From LB3-1 sp036401895 (GTDB lineage Bacteria > Chloroflexota > Chloroflexia > Chloroflexales > Kallotenuaceae), in contig DASWTW010000024.1 in NCBI GenBank assembly GCA_036401895.1, positions 1 to 64,000 on the forward strand: a stretch of 64,000 nt of DNA. Direction: 5' to 3'. The notes under the pieces are model-generated. The model had not been told where the DNA came from and did no database searches. It saw only the letters and a program-made list of their open reading frames with translations. Shown here piece by piece: positions 24,590 through 35,467 of the stretch. A program made the position numbers and the translations under genes. Within the stretch, counting starts at the first letter, position 1; every line of letters starts with the position of its first letter.

Positions 24590-25930
24590 CTAGCTGCGGA
24601 TGAAGCTGAGCACCTCGTCGCGCTTCTGCTCCATCTTGTCTTTTGACAGCGCCTCAAGATTCAGGCGCAGCAGCGGCTCGGTGTTGGATGCGCGAACATT
24701 GAAGTGCCAGTCGTCGTACGAGACCGAGATACCGTCGATGTGCTCGACCTTGCCGTCGCTGTAGTGCTGAGCAAGCTCCTGCATCTTGGCCTGCGCGTCC
24801 GGCACCGTCGAGTTAATCTCGCCCGACACAAAATACTTGGCCTCGATCGGCGCCAGCAGCTCGCTGAGCTTCTTGCCGCTGGTGGAGAGCATCTCCAGGA
24901 TCAGCAGCGACGGAATCATGCCCGAGTCGGCATAGTTGAAATCGCGGAAATAGTAGTGGCCCGAAACCTCGCCCGCGAAGACCACGTTTTCGTCGGCCAT
25001 GCGGCGCTTGATAAAGGCGTGGCCCACACGCTCGATCAAGGGCGTGCCGCCGACAGCTTTGACCATATCCGAGACCGCCCACGAGGCGCGCACATCATAG
25101 ACGATCTTTTCGTTGGGCTGCTTGCGCAAAATATACTCGGCCAGCAGCGCGGTCATAAAATCGCCGGGCACGAAATCGCCGCGATCGTCGATCACAAAGA
25201 AGCGGTCGCCGTCGCCGTCAAAAGCAAAGCCAATATCCGCGCCCTCGTCCTTGACGCGCTGCTCTAGCTCGGCGCGATTCTCGGGCTGAAGCGGGTCGAG
25301 GCCGTGGTTCGGCAGGTTGCCGTCAGGCTCGAAGTACATCGGCGTGAGCTGTACCGGCAGCTGCGCGTAGAGCTTTTCGAGCGCCGGCCCGACCATACCG
25401 TTGCCGGTGTCGGCGATCACCTTGAGCGGCTTGATCGCCGACACATCGATCAGCTTGAGCAGCGAGTCGACAAACTCGTCCATCAGATCGACCTCGCGCA
25501 TCTCGCCCTGCCGCGTGGCCTCGGGAAACTCGCCGGCCTGCGCCAGCCGCCGCAGATCTTGAATGCCTTCGTCGCCGCTGAGCAGATAGGGCATGCGCTT
25601 GACCATCTTGAAGCCGTTGTAGGCCTTGGGATTGTGCGAGGCCGTCACCATCATGCCGGGCTTGTCGAACTTCGCGCAGGCGTAGTAATATTGATCGGTG
25701 CTGACCATGCCGACGTTGATCACATCTGCGCCCTGCTCGCGAATGCCGGCCGTGACAGCGGCGAAGAGCGACGGCCCCGAGGTGCGCATGTCGCGTCCCA
25801 CGACCACCGTATCGGTCTGCAAAAACGTTACAAACGCCCGACCGATCAACCGCGCAGTTTCTTCGTTGAGCTGGTCTGGATAGATTCCACGAATGTCATA
25901 GGCTTTGAAAATCTTCGGATCGACGTTCAT
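24590..25930 (-). CDS. manB: Phosphomannomutase/phosphoglucomutase
   Basis: 446 residues of the alpha-D-phosphohexomutase family, full length. It interconverts hexose 1- and 6-phosphates for GDP-mannose or glucose polymer synthesis. The phosphoserine loop TASHNP (residues 96-101), metal loop DGDGDR, sugar loop GEVSGH and phosphate loop RASNTEPLLR are all intact. The presence of GEVSGHYYF favours the bifunctional PMM/PGM subgroup. AAGGAG precedes the ATG. Confidence 0.93.
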   Translation of the reverse strand: MNVDPKIFKAYDIRGIYPDQLNEETARLIGRAFVTFLQTDTVVVGRDMRTSGPSLFAAVTAGIREQGADVINVGMVSTDQYYYACAKFDKPGMMVTASHNPKAYNGFKMVKRMPYLLSGDEGIQDLRRLAQAGEFPEATRQGEMREVDLMDEFVDSLLKLIDVSAIKPLKVIADTGNGMVGPALEKLYAQLPVQLTPMYFEPDGNLPNHGLDPLQPENRAELEQRVKDEGADIGFAFDGDGDRFFVIDDRGDFVPGDFMTALLAEYILRKQPNEKIVYDVRASWAVSDMVKAVGGTPLIERVGHAFIKRRMADENVVFAGEVSGHYYFRDFNYADSGMIPSLLILEMLSTSGKKLSELLAPIEAKYFVSGEINSTVPDAQAKMQELAQHYSDGKVEHIDGISVSYDDWHFNVRASNTEPLLRLNLEALSKDKMEQKRDEVLSFIRS

Positions 25931-26091
25931 CCACTACGCTCCTTCTACGCGCCGATCTTGCAAACGCGGCACGCTTGAGACGATACTATAACACTACCGT
26001 CACATCTGGGTTACGCGCGAGAGTGCTGTCGGAAATCGGCTTCCGTGGTACGATAGCTTAGGCAAACGGTTGTGTAGCAGGTAGGATGCAC

Positions 26092-27804
26092 ATGAGCGAG
26101 ATACGCGAGCAGCAACTAGCCCAGGCAGAGCAGATTCAGTGGGATATTATCGTGATCGGCGGCGGCATCAATGGTGCGGGCATCGCGCGTGACGCGGCGC
26201 TGCGCGGTCTGCGTACGCTGCTGGTCGAGCGCGGCGACTGGGGCAGCGGCACGACGAGCTGGTCGACGCGCCTGATCCATGGCGGCCTGCGCTACCTGGA
26301 GTACGCCGAAATCCCGCTGGTGCGCGAGTCGCTGCGGGAGCGCGAGATCTTGCTGCGGATCGCGCCGCATCTGGTGGAGCCGCTGGCGTTTGTGCTGCCG
26401 GTCTATGCCGGAAAGAACTTCCATACGATCCCGATCATGCGCGGCCTGCGCTACAGTCTGCCCGACATGTACGCCGCCATGCTGGCGTATGACATCTTGT
26501 CGTACGATAAAAGTTTGCCGCGCTACAAGACCTACAGCAGTCAGGGCCTGCGCGAGGTCGAGCCCGGCCTTTCAGCCAAAGGGCTGCGCGGCGGCGCGAT
26601 CTACTATGATGGACAGGTAACCTATCCCGAGCGGCTGTGCCTTGAGTCGGTGCTGGATGCCGTCGATCACGGTGCGATCGCGCTCAACTATGTCGCCGCC
26701 GGCAAGCTGCACCACAAGGACGGTCAGGTGCAGGCGGTCATGCTCCACGACACACTGGGCGATCGCAGCGTCACCGCGCGGGGCCACACGATCATCAACT
26801 GCGCCGGGCCATGGGTCGATCAGGCGCTGCGCGAGCTGGGCGTTGCGGCCAAACGGCAGATCGGCGGCACCAAAGGCAGCCATATTGTCGTCCGCTCGTT
26901 CCCCGGCGCTCCCCAGCGCGCGCTCTACATCGCCGCGCCCGACGATAGCCGGCAATTCTTCATCGTGCCGTGGCATGGGCTGTATCTGATCGGCACCACC
27001 GACACGCACTTCGAGGGCGATCTCGGCGATGTTCACGCCACCGGCGAAGAAGTCGAGTATCTGCTGCGCGCGACCAATCACACGATCCCGGACGCCGGGC
27101 TCACCGCCGACGATGTACTCTACACCTACTCGGGCGTGCGCCCCCTGCCGTACGTGAAGGAAGGCGCGGCCGGCGGCATCACGCGGCGGCACGTCCTCTA
27201 CGATCACGGCAAGCACGATAACCTACACGGGCTGATCTCGATCATCGGCGGCAAGATCACCACCTACCGCAGCCTGGCCGAGCACGCGGTCAATGCGGTT
27301 TGCCGGCAGCTGAAGCGCAAGATCCCGGCGCGCACCGCGACCACGCCGCTGCCTGGCGCTGCCTGGGGCGATCCCAAAACGATCGTGCAGGCGCATGGGC
27401 CGCAGCTTCAGCAGCGCTACAGCCTGGACCAGCCGACGATCGAGCGACTGGCACATCTCTACGGCTCGCAGCTGGCGCCGCTACTGGCGCTGGCCGACGA
27501 TCGGCCCGAGCTCACGCGCCGCCTGTCGACCGAGCAGCCGCTGATCGGCGCGGAGCTGGTGTATGCGATGGAGCGGGAGCAGGCGCTGTCGCTCACCGAC
27601 GTGCTGTTCCGCCGGACTATGACGGCCTATCAGGCCGATCGCGGCCTGGACATCGCCGACGATGCCGCCGCCGTGCTGGGCGCGTACTTCGGCTGGCCGC
27701 CCGAGCGTATCGCGCAGGAGACCGAGGCGTATCGTGCTATGGCTGAGCGGCTTCTGCCACGGTCGCAAGCGCTGGTTGCGACAGCCGACGAGCGTGTGGC
27801 GTAA
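26092..27804 (+). CDS. glpD: Aerobic glycerol-3-phosphate dehydrogenase
   Basis: 570 residues from the ATG six bases after AGG; an in-frame ATG at 26086 is the alternative. A FAD-dependent, membrane-associated enzyme that oxidises glycerol-3-phosphate to DHAP and gives electrons to quinone. The FAD-binding motif is VIGGGINGAGIARDAALRG; the active-site region has TTSWSTRLIHGGLRYLE and the later YSGVRPL. It completes the GlpF-GlpK pathway at the start of the window but is 19 kb away. I found no copy of the glpF-type palindrome upstream. A strong terminator follows. Confidence 0.95.
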   Translation: MSEIREQQLAQAEQIQWDIIVIGGGINGAGIARDAALRGLRTLLVERGDWGSGTTSWSTRLIHGGLRYLEYAEIPLVRESLREREILLRIAPHLVEPLAFVLPVYAGKNFHTIPIMRGLRYSLPDMYAAMLAYDILSYDKSLPRYKTYSSQGLREVEPGLSAKGLRGGAIYYDGQVTYPERLCLESVLDAVDHGAIALNYVAAGKLHHKDGQVQAVMLHDTLGDRSVTARGHTIINCAGPWVDQALRELGVAAKRQIGGTKGSHIVVRSFPGAPQRALYIAAPDDSRQFFIVPWHGLYLIGTTDTHFEGDLGDVHATGEEVEYLLRATNHTIPDAGLTADDVLYTYSGVRPLPYVKEGAAGGITRRHVLYDHGKHDNLHGLISIIGGKITTYRSLAEHAVNAVCRQLKRKIPARTATTPLPGAAWGDPKTIVQAHGPQLQQRYSLDQPTIERLAHLYGSQLAPLLALADDRPELTRRLSTEQPLIGAELVYAMEREQALSLTDVLFRRTMTAYQADRGLDIADDAAAVLGAYFGWPPERIAQETEAYRAMAERLLPRSQALVATADERVA

Positions 27805-27865
27805 CCAGCGACGAAAGATATTCAAGCTCGTAGGGACGTGATAAATCACGCCCGGTTAAGCCAAA

Positions 27866-27907
27866 ACGCGCGTTGTCTCAACTACGAGGACAACGCGCGT
27901 ATTTTTT
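27866..27907 (+). terminator. Bidirectional terminator after glpD
   Basis: ACGCGCGTTGTC (27866-27877) pairs perfectly with 27889-27900; six T follow, and four A precede for the opposite strand, serving the convergent PAS-STAS gene too. Upstream at 27831-27853 lies GTAGGGACGTGATAAATCACG, which contains the 6-bp palindrome CGTGAT/ATCACG. Confidence 0.9.
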
Positions 27908-27921
27908 GACGACAGCCGGCG

Positions 27922-29184
27922 CTACGAGAGCACGTGAGCGATCCCGCTCTGGAGCGTTCCCGCCGTATGAAGATCGCTCAGATCGACGCCCAGGCTGATC
28001 AGCGTATGCGCCACCTCGGGCCGAATCCCGGTCAGCATCACGCGCGCACCCAGCAGCCGCACCGCCCGCGCGGCCTGGATCAAGGTGTTAGCAACCTGCG
28101 TATCGACAACCTTGATACCGGTGATGTCCACGATCACGATCTGGGCCTGCCGCTCCGCCACACCGTTCAGCAGCGTTTCCAGCACTTGCTGTGTTCGCTG
28201 TGTATCCAGCGCGCCAATCAGCGGCAGCACCACCACCCGATCGCTGATTGGAATCAGTGGCGTGGAAAGCTCGGCCAGAGTGGCGGCCTGCATCTGGATC
28301 ATCGATTCCTGGAGCTGCTGCTGCTCGATCAGCGCCTGCTTACGCTCGGTCTCATCCGCCAAAAAGCCGACGATTTGCTCAGTCTGGCCCTCGGCATTGC
28401 GCATCGGCATCGAGGTTGCGCTAATCCAACGCACACCGCCGTCAGGTCGCACAATCCGGTACTCGAAGTCCATCTTGGTCTGGCTGAGCATTCTGAAGAT
28501 TTTGGTCGTCTCGGGGAGATCGTCGGGATGGATCGCTTCGATCCAGGCGCGTGGATTTGCCTCTAGCTCGGCGATCGTCCGGCCCCAGATCGTCTCGTAG
28601 GCGGGGCTGATGTACACGAGCTTGCCACTGGCGTCGCGCATAAAAAAGGCGATCGGCAGGGTGTCGACCAGCAGCCGGAAGCGCTCGTCGCTGGTCTTAA
28701 GCGCCGATTCGGCGTAGGAGCGATCGGTAATATCGTGTGCAACCACCACCACTTGCACGACCTTACCCTCGGCATCGCGGATCGGCGATTTCATTGTATT
28801 GAAGAGCCGGGCCGTACCGTCATGCGCGGTAACGGATTGCTGGTGAATCACGAATCTCTGGCCGGTCGCTAAAACTTGCTCATCGCTGGATGCGCCGCTG
28901 GGCGCGTGCGGAGCGGCATCTACGGTGCCCCGCACTTCGTCGGGTGATAGCCCGTGAAAATCACAAAATGCTTTGTTCGCATAGACCACGCGACTCTCTG
29001 CATCTTTGACAAAGACGATGTCGGGAACAGCATCAAATGCCTGGGTGTACATCGCCACATCGCTTTGGAGAGCACGAATGGTGGTCTCGTGCGCGCGCTG
29101 TTGCTCTTCAAGCTCGGCAATCCGCTGCCTGAGAAGACGATTATCTGCTTCCAGCTCGTGAAGCGTAGATGGAGAATCGGTCAC
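27922..29184 (-). CDS. PAS-PAS-STAS regulator (RsbR-like)
   Basis: 420 residues from a GTG seven bases after AGGAG; an upstream in-frame start lacks a site. It begins with a coiled coil (about 7-45), then two PAS domains (about 45-160 and 170-290) and a C-terminal STAS domain (about 305-420). This is the layout of RsbR-type co-antagonists that form stressosomes and control a sigma factor cascade. The STAS segment VDITGIKVVDTQVANTLIQ has the Thr positions that kinases phosphorylate in RsbR. No RsbS or RsbT neighbours are present, so the partners are elsewhere. Confidence 0.85.
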   Translation of the reverse strand: MTDSPSTLHELEADNRLLRQRIAELEEQQRAHETTIRALQSDVAMYTQAFDAVPDIVFVKDAESRVVYANKAFCDFHGLSPDEVRGTVDAAPHAPSGASSDEQVLATGQRFVIHQQSVTAHDGTARLFNTMKSPIRDAEGKVVQVVVVAHDITDRSYAESALKTSDERFRLLVDTLPIAFFMRDASGKLVYISPAYETIWGRTIAELEANPRAWIEAIHPDDLPETTKIFRMLSQTKMDFEYRIVRPDGGVRWISATSMPMRNAEGQTEQIVGFLADETERKQALIEQQQLQESMIQMQAATLAELSTPLIPISDRVVVLPLIGALDTQRTQQVLETLLNGVAERQAQIVIVDITGIKVVDTQVANTLIQAARAVRLLGARVMLTGIRPEVAHTLISLGVDLSDLHTAGTLQSGIAHVLS

Positions 29185-29378
29185 TGTGGTACTCCTGCTG
29201 GCTGACAAAAACGAGCGATGAGCCAGTGATCTCTGGTTGTATGCAAGCAACACATGCTGTCTGCGGCTCTGCTCAATCGTTCCAAAAGCGTTCCATCAAT
29301 CGTGGGCTGACTCACGATCGCGCTACCAATGTCGAGCTTCAGCATGAGTGACTGGTTGAGATTTAGCGCAGCCCTGGC

Positions 29379-29387
29379 ATTGTAGCA
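29379..29387 (-). promoter_or_regulatory. Extended -10 promoter for the PAS-STAS gene
   Basis: Minus-strand TGC-TACAAT with no good -35. It would give a leader of about 185 bases. The rest of 29185-29470 shows no gene that I can support. Confidence 0.45.
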
Positions 29388-29471
29388 AGAATCACCTGGT
29401 GCACGAAATTACTTTCCCAACCTTACCTGGTATAGTCAATTAGTTTGCCGGAGAGTAGGCCCCAAATACAA

Positions 29472-29509
29472 AGCCGGGCCGTCTCACAGGGTTGCGAAAC
29501 GACCCGGCT
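29472..29509 (-). terminator. Terminator of the mrp-moaA transcript
   Basis: Minus-strand AGCCGGGTCGT (29509-29499) pairs with ACGGCCCGGCT (29482-29472) with one wobble; TTTGTATTT follows. It is 18 bases beyond the moaA stop. Confidence 0.75.
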
Positions 29510-29527
29510 GTCTGTGAGCAAAATGTG

Positions 29528-30604
<1,077 letters not shown>

Positions 30605-30646
30605 ACCTGCGCCGTTTCTCCCAGGAGAGCCGATGCTCTCGCCGCT

Positions 30647-31726
30647 TTAGACCTGTGCAAACGCTTCAACGCTGATCCGGCCCGCCAGATTACGTGCCAC
30701 ATCGCGGAACGCGTTCGCGTACGCTTCCGGCTGCTCACTGGTAACAGCCGGCTTGCCGCTGTCGCCGCCCTCGCGGATCGCCAGGCTGAGCGGGATCTCG
30801 CCCAGGAACGGCACGCCGAACTGCTGGCTGGCACGAGCCGCGCTGCCGTGCGAGAAGATCTCGGAGCGATGGCCGCAGCTCGGGCAGCAGAAGTAGCTCA
30901 TGTTCTCGATCAGGCCCAGGATCGGCACGTTGAGCTTCTTGAACATCTCGATCCCGCGCGTCACGTCCGCCATCGCAACATCCTGCGGCGTCGTGACGAT
31001 TACGGAGCCCGAGAGCGGGATCGCCTGCGAGAGCGTCAGCTGAATGTCGCCGGTGCCGGGCGGCAGATCGACAACCAGATAGTCAAGCTCGCCCCAGTCG
31101 ACCTCGTACAGGAACTGGCGCAGCATTGACGAAATGATCGGGCCACGGAAGATCAGCGGCTGGTTCTCCGGCACCATAAAGCCGACCGAGATCGTTTTGA
31201 TGCCGTGAGCTTCCAGCGGCACCATCTTGTTGTTCTGCACCATCGGCTGCTGGTTTTTCAGGCCAAGCATAATCGGCGCCGACGGGCCGTACACATCCGC
31301 GTCCAGGAGGCCAACCCGCGCGCCCTCCTGCATCAGCGCGATCGCCAGGTTGGTCGCGACGGTGCTCTTGCCGACGCCGCCCTTGCCCGAGGCGACCGCC
31401 AGCACATGCGCCACGCCGGGCACCGAAGCTTTATCGAAGAGTCCTGGCCGCTGCCGAACCGTGGCCGTAAACTCAACCGCCACCTCTTGCACGCCGCTGA
31501 CCTGCATCACCGCAGCGCGGACCTCGTCCTGGATCTGATCTTTGAGCGGACAGGCTGGCGTTGTCAGATCGACGACGATGCTCACCCGGCCGCCGTCGAT
31601 CTTGACATCTTTGATCATCTTGCGGCTGACCAGATCGCCGCCTAGCTCGGGCTCCTGCACCGTGCTGAGCGCCCGCATCACTGCGTCTTCGTTGACTGTT
31701 GGATTGCGCCGAGAAAATATATTCAT
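30647..31726 (-). CDS. mrp: Mrp/ApbC-type iron-sulfur carrier ATPase
   Basis: 359 residues. An N-terminal MIP18/DUF59 domain (about 10-85) is fused to a P-loop ATPase with the deviant Walker A GKGGVGKST (about 114-122). CPSC near residue 280 is the inter-subunit cluster site. It transfers Fe-S clusters to target enzymes; MoaA, encoded just downstream, carries two such clusters and is a likely beneficiary. AAGGAG lies about 11 bases before the ATG. Confidence 0.93.
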   Translation of the reverse strand: MNIFSRRNPTVNEDAVMRALSTVQEPELGGDLVSRKMIKDVKIDGGRVSIVVDLTTPACPLKDQIQDEVRAAVMQVSGVQEVAVEFTATVRQRPGLFDKASVPGVAHVLAVASGKGGVGKSTVATNLAIALMQEGARVGLLDADVYGPSAPIMLGLKNQQPMVQNNKMVPLEAHGIKTISVGFMVPENQPLIFRGPIISSMLRQFLYEVDWGELDYLVVDLPPGTGDIQLTLSQAIPLSGSVIVTTPQDVAMADVTRGIEMFKKLNVPILGLIENMSYFCCPSCGHRSEIFSHGSAARASQQFGVPFLGEIPLSLAIREGGDSGKPAVTSEQPEAYANAFRDVARNLAGRISVEAFAQV

Positions 31727-31966
31727 GAAGGAATGAACTCCTTAAAAGGATGAGAAAAGCATTACGCATTAGGACGTATACATCAACTATACATAGTATA
31801 ACATGCTGTCACCGACGAACGGTGCAAGCCTGAATAGTTCGATCGGCGGGTACGCGCAGCCGGTCAATTGAGTATCATCCAGCCATTCCCGCGAAATTAT
31901 CCTCATATCGGTCAGAGCATAGTGCTCCTGGCGCGACAAGCTTAGCACTCGAAAGAAGGTTTCCAT

Positions 31967-32719
31967 ATGGCTGGTACATTCGACGGCAAAATCGCGCTGG
32001 TCACCGGCGGCGCGACTGGCATCGGTCTGGGAACGGCGCAGGCGTTTGCACGCGCAGGCGCGACGGTTGTTATCGCCGCACGACGCGCAGATCGTGGTGA
32101 GCAGGCAGTGGAGTCGATCCGCAGCGAAGGCGGCAAAGCTTTGTTTATTCAGACCGATGTCGCTCAAGAAGAGCAGGTCGAGGCGCTGATCTCACAGATC
32201 ATGGAGCGCTTCGGGCGCCTGGACTGCGCCTTCAACAACGCCGGCAAGCTAACCATGAAGCCGCTGACCGATTTTACGCTCGCCGAGTGGAACGAGCTTA
32301 TCGCGACGAATCTCACCGGCATCTGGCTGGGCATGAAGTACCAGATTCCGGCGATGCTTGAGCATGGGCGCGGCGCGATCGTCAACATGGCATCGGTCTC
32401 AGCAGTAGCCGGTATGAGCTATACATCCGCTTACGCCGCAACCAAAGGCGGCATCGTCTCGCTGACGATCGCGTCGGCTGTCGAGTACGCTCGCCAGGGC
32501 ATTCGGGTCAACGCCGTCAGCACCGGCGCGGTCAGGACCGAGATGACCGATCCGTTCATGTCGGCGGAACGGGAAGCGCAGACCGGCGCGATCTATCCGC
32601 TGGGACGAATCGGCAAGCCGCAGGATGTTGCCGACGCCGTGCTCTTCCTGTGCTCGGACGCGTCGAGCTTTATCACGGGCCAAAACTTGATGGTCGACGG
32701 CGGCTTCACCATCCAGTAG
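31967..32719 (+). CDS. Short-chain dehydrogenase/reductase
   Basis: 250 residues, classical SDR. The cofactor motif is GGATGIG (residues 14-20), NNAG is present, and the catalytic Ser and YxxxK are in SVSAVAG and YAATK. The presence of Arg after the second strand (AARRADR) suggests NADPH preference. The substrate is unknown; the sequence resembles the 3-oxoacyl-ACP reductase or glucose dehydrogenase type, but context gives no pathway. Confidence 0.85.
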   Translation: MAGTFDGKIALVTGGATGIGLGTAQAFARAGATVVIAARRADRGEQAVESIRSEGGKALFIQTDVAQEEQVEALISQIMERFGRLDCAFNNAGKLTMKPLTDFTLAEWNELIATNLTGIWLGMKYQIPAMLEHGRGAIVNMASVSAVAGMSYTSAYAATKGGIVSLTIASAVEYARQGIRVNAVSTGAVRTEMTDPFMSAEREAQTGAIYPLGRIGKPQDVADAVLFLCSDASSFITGQNLMVDGGFTIQ

Positions 32720-32751
32720 CGATTGCCAGAAATAGCGAGCGATTAAACGTT

Positions 32752-32787
32752 GTAGGGACACGCTACCGGCGTGTCCCTACTATTTTT
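32752..32787 (+). terminator. Terminator after the SDR gene
   Basis: GTAGGGACACGC (32752-32763) pairs perfectly with 32769-32780; TATTTTTG follows. The GTAGGGAC motif is shared with the palindrome after glpD, suggesting a dispersed hairpin used as a terminator. Confidence 0.85.
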
Positions 32788-32803
32788 GTGCTTCTACCTT
32801 TGC

Positions 32804-33430
32804 CTAGCCCGTGCCGAACTGCCGATCGCCTGCGTCGCCGAGGCCGGGCACGATATACGCGTGGTCGTTCAGGCGCTCGTCAAGCGCGGCAAGATGGATC
32901 GGCACGTCGGGATGCGCCTCACGCAGCCGCTTCACACCCTCGGGGGCGGCGATCAGACCCAGAAACTTGATCCGCTGCGCGCCCCATTGTTTGAGCACAT
33001 CGACCGCCGCCGTAGCCGAGCCGGCTGTCGCCAGCATGGGATCGAGGATCAGGCAGAGATCGACGTCGGCCTGCGGTGGCAGCTTGTTGTAGTACGCGAT
33101 CGGCTCTAGCGTCTTGGTGTCGCGGTACAGGCCCAGATGCCAGACGCGCACCGTGGGGATCATCTCCAGCACCGGCTCGACCATGCCCAGACCGGCGCGC
33201 AGAATCGGCACCAGTCCGATGCGATCGCCGATCTCCTTGCCGGCATAGGGCGCCAGCGGCGTCTCGACGGGCTTTTCCGTCAGCTGAAGATCGGCGGTCG
33301 CCTCGTAGATCAAGAACTGCGTGATCTCGCGCACCAGCTCACGAAACTTCTTGGGCTCGGTCTCGACGCGGCGCAGCAACGTCAATTTATGCTGAACCAG
33401 CGGATGGTTCGACACATACACCTGTTCCAC
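32804..33430 (-). CDS. upp: Uracil phosphoribosyltransferase
   Basis: 208 residues from a GTG five bases after GGGAGG, which gives the canonical N-terminus VYVSNHPLVQHK; an upstream ATG has no site. It converts uracil and PRPP to UMP. The PRPP loop is LILDPMLATAGSA and the uracil-binding motif YIVPGLGDAGDR. It may be co-transcribed with the ABC permease gene 54 bases upstream. With psuK/psuG it could salvage uracil from pseudouridine. Confidence 0.95.
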   Translation of the reverse strand: MEQVYVSNHPLVQHKLTLLRRVETEPKKFRELVREITQFLIYEATADLQLTEKPVETPLAPYAGKEIGDRIGLVPILRAGLGMVEPVLEMIPTVRVWHLGLYRDTKTLEPIAYYNKLPPQADVDLCLILDPMLATAGSATAAVDVLKQWGAQRIKFLGLIAAPEGVKRLREAHPDVPIHLAALDERLNDHAYIVPGLGDAGDRQFGTG

Positions 33431-33484
33431 AACAGCCTCCCTTAGTTGATCTTGATGTGCATAGATTAACACATCGGCGGCAGG

Positions 33485-34432
33485 CTATTTGCGGCGTCGG
33501 CGGCGCGGTCGATCGTCGAGCGGACGCAGCAGCCGGATGCTGAAGAAGACCAGCACGGCGCTCAGCACGACGGCCTCGATCGTATAGATCAGCCAGGGCT
33601 GCGGCAGCATAAAGTTTTGCAGCGCGCCGTTGCGATCGAACACTGGAATAAACGGAATCGTGTTTTGGGAAACTGGAAAGAACAGCCCGGTTTCGCCCGC
33701 CGACAGCAGAAGCTCGCTGGAGCCGAGCGCGATAAACGGGTGCAGCGACAGGAACATCGTCCAAAGATACAGAAAGATCGGGCTGCTGGCCCACCGCGGC
33801 TCCGTCGAGCGCGACAAAAACAGGATCGCGAAGACCGCCAGCAAGAACGGAATGCCTAGCAGCACCACTACACTGGTCGCCTGCGTAACGATCGTCGCGG
33901 CCAAACTGCGGCGCATAATCACCGACCACAGAATGCCGATCGAGCCAAACAGCATCACCGTCACAAACAGGCCCAGCAGCGCCAGCAAAAACTCCTGGAT
34001 CGTCACGCCGCCGAAGAGAAACGAGACCGCCATGAATGGGATCACCGCCACGATCAGCAGCAGCGCGTAGGCCAGCGCGGCTACCAGCTTGCCGAGAATA
34101 ATCTTCCAGGGCGGCAGCAGCGTTGAGATCAGCAGATCGTAGGTCTCGCTTTCTTTCTCGGAGGTGATCGCGCTGGCCGCCTGGCCCGGCACAACGATCA
34201 TGATCTGGATCAGCGCGATCGAGACAATGCCGATGAACAGGCTCTTGCCGATGTACTGCCCGGCGCTGAAGGGATCGTAGCGCACGGTTTCGGCAACCGA
34301 CAGGTAGATCAGCACGGTCGGCACGGCCAGGATCAGCAGAAACACGGTCAGAATAATAAACGCTCGTGCGCCGCGCATCCGCCCACGCAGCTCTTTGACC
34401 AGCACCGGATTAGCGTTCGATAGCCAGCTCAT
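33485..34432 (-). CDS. ABC-2 type transporter permease
   Basis: 315 residues with about six hydrophobic segments (near 25-45, 70-90, 115-140, 145-170, 180-205 and 280-300) and a very basic C-terminus (DDRPRRRRRK). It forms the membrane part of an exporter with the ATPase gene, whose stop overlaps its start by four bases. The substrate is unknown. Confidence 0.88.
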   Translation of the reverse strand: MSWLSNANPVLVKELRGRMRGARAFIILTVFLLILAVPTVLIYLSVAETVRYDPFSAGQYIGKSLFIGIVSIALIQIMIVVPGQAASAITSEKESETYDLLISTLLPPWKIILGKLVAALAYALLLIVAVIPFMAVSFLFGGVTIQEFLLALLGLFVTVMLFGSIGILWSVIMRRSLAATIVTQATSVVVLLGIPFLLAVFAILFLSRSTEPRWASSPIFLYLWTMFLSLHPFIALGSSELLLSAGETGLFFPVSQNTIPFIPVFDRNGALQNFMLPQPWLIYTIEAVVLSAVLVFFSIRLLRPLDDRPRRRRRK

Positions 34433-35466
34433 TGCGTCACTCCCCGCGTCACCTGCATAAAGATGTCTTCCAGATCGCTGACCTGGCTGGCGAAATGCAC
34501 GACCGGCACGTTGGCGAGCGCCAGGCCATGCACCAGCGTGCTCAGGCCCCCGTCATCGCCGACATAATCGACGTAGAGCACGGCCCGCTCGGCAACATCG
34601 GGCAGCGCATCGACGACGGCGACAGCCTGGCCGTCGGCTGCTACCGCTGCCACTGCCTGCGCCGGGCTCACGCCTTCGGCCGCCGTGTCCAGCCGCCGCA
34701 CCTCGCGCACGCCCGGCAGCTGGCTCAAGATCAGCTGCGCGCGCTCGGCGTCCGCCAGCACATGCACCTCGATCGTGCGGTGCGGCTGGAGCGAGGCCAG
34801 AATCTGATTAACCTCGCCGGTGACAAGCAGCTTGCCGGCCTCGATAATTCCGATATGCGTACACATCTCGGCTAGCTCGGTCAAAATATGCGACGAGATC
34901 ATGATCGTCTTGCCGAGCGCGCGCAGCTCTTTGAGCAGCTCGCGCAGCTCGATGCGGGCGCGCGGGTCTAGGCCCGAGGCCGGCTCGTCGAGGATCAGCA
35001 GGCGCGGATCGTGAGCCATCGTGCGCGCCAGCGAGAGCCGCTGCTTCATGCCCCGGCTCAGGCCCATCACGTACTCGTCGCGCTTGCCGGCCAGATCGAC
35101 CAGCTCCAGCAACTCGTCGATCTGCTGCTTGCGCCGCTGCTCCGGCACGCCATAGGAGGCCGCGAAAAAGTCCAGATATTCCCAGGCTTTCATGTTGTCA
35201 TACACGCCGAACGAGTCGGGCATCCAGCCGACCAGCCGGCGGATCGCCTTGGGCTCGCGCGTGACCTCGGCGCCGGCGACCCAGGCCTCGCCCGACGACG
35301 GCTTGAGCAGCGCGGTCAAAATACGCATGGTTGTGGTCTTGCCCGCGCCGTTAGGCCCGATAAAGCCATAGATCGCGCCCTCGGGGATCGTCAGATTGAG
35401 ATGATCGAGCGCGACCAGATTTTCATAGCGCTTGGTGAGATCACGGGTTTCAACGATCGCGGTCAC
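34429..35466 (-). CDS. ABC transporter ATP-binding protein
   Basis: 345 residues from a GTG seven bases after AAGGAG. Walker A GPNGAGKTT, signature LSRGMKQR (a variant of LSGGQ) and Walker B LLILDEPASGLDP are intact, with the H-loop in SSHI. The final 120 residues form an extra C-terminal domain seen in ABC-2 drug/polysaccharide exporters. It is coupled to the permease by overlap and starts one base from the stop of the extracytoplasmic protein, so the three are one unit. Confidence 0.93.
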   Translation of the reverse strand: MTAIVETRDLTKRYENLVALDHLNLTIPEGAIYGFIGPNGAGKTTTMRILTALLKPSSGEAWVAGAEVTREPKAIRRLVGWMPDSFGVYDNMKAWEYLDFFAASYGVPEQRRKQQIDELLELVDLAGKRDEYVMGLSRGMKQRLSLARTMAHDPRLLILDEPASGLDPRARIELRELLKELRALGKTIMISSHILTELAEMCTHIGIIEAGKLLVTGEVNQILASLQPHRTIEVHVLADAERAQLILSQLPGVREVRRLDTAAEGVSPAQAVAAVAADGQAVAVVDALPDVAERAVLYVDYVGDDGGLSTLVHGLALANVPVVHFASQVSDLEDIFMQVTRGVTQ

Positions 35467-35467
35467 G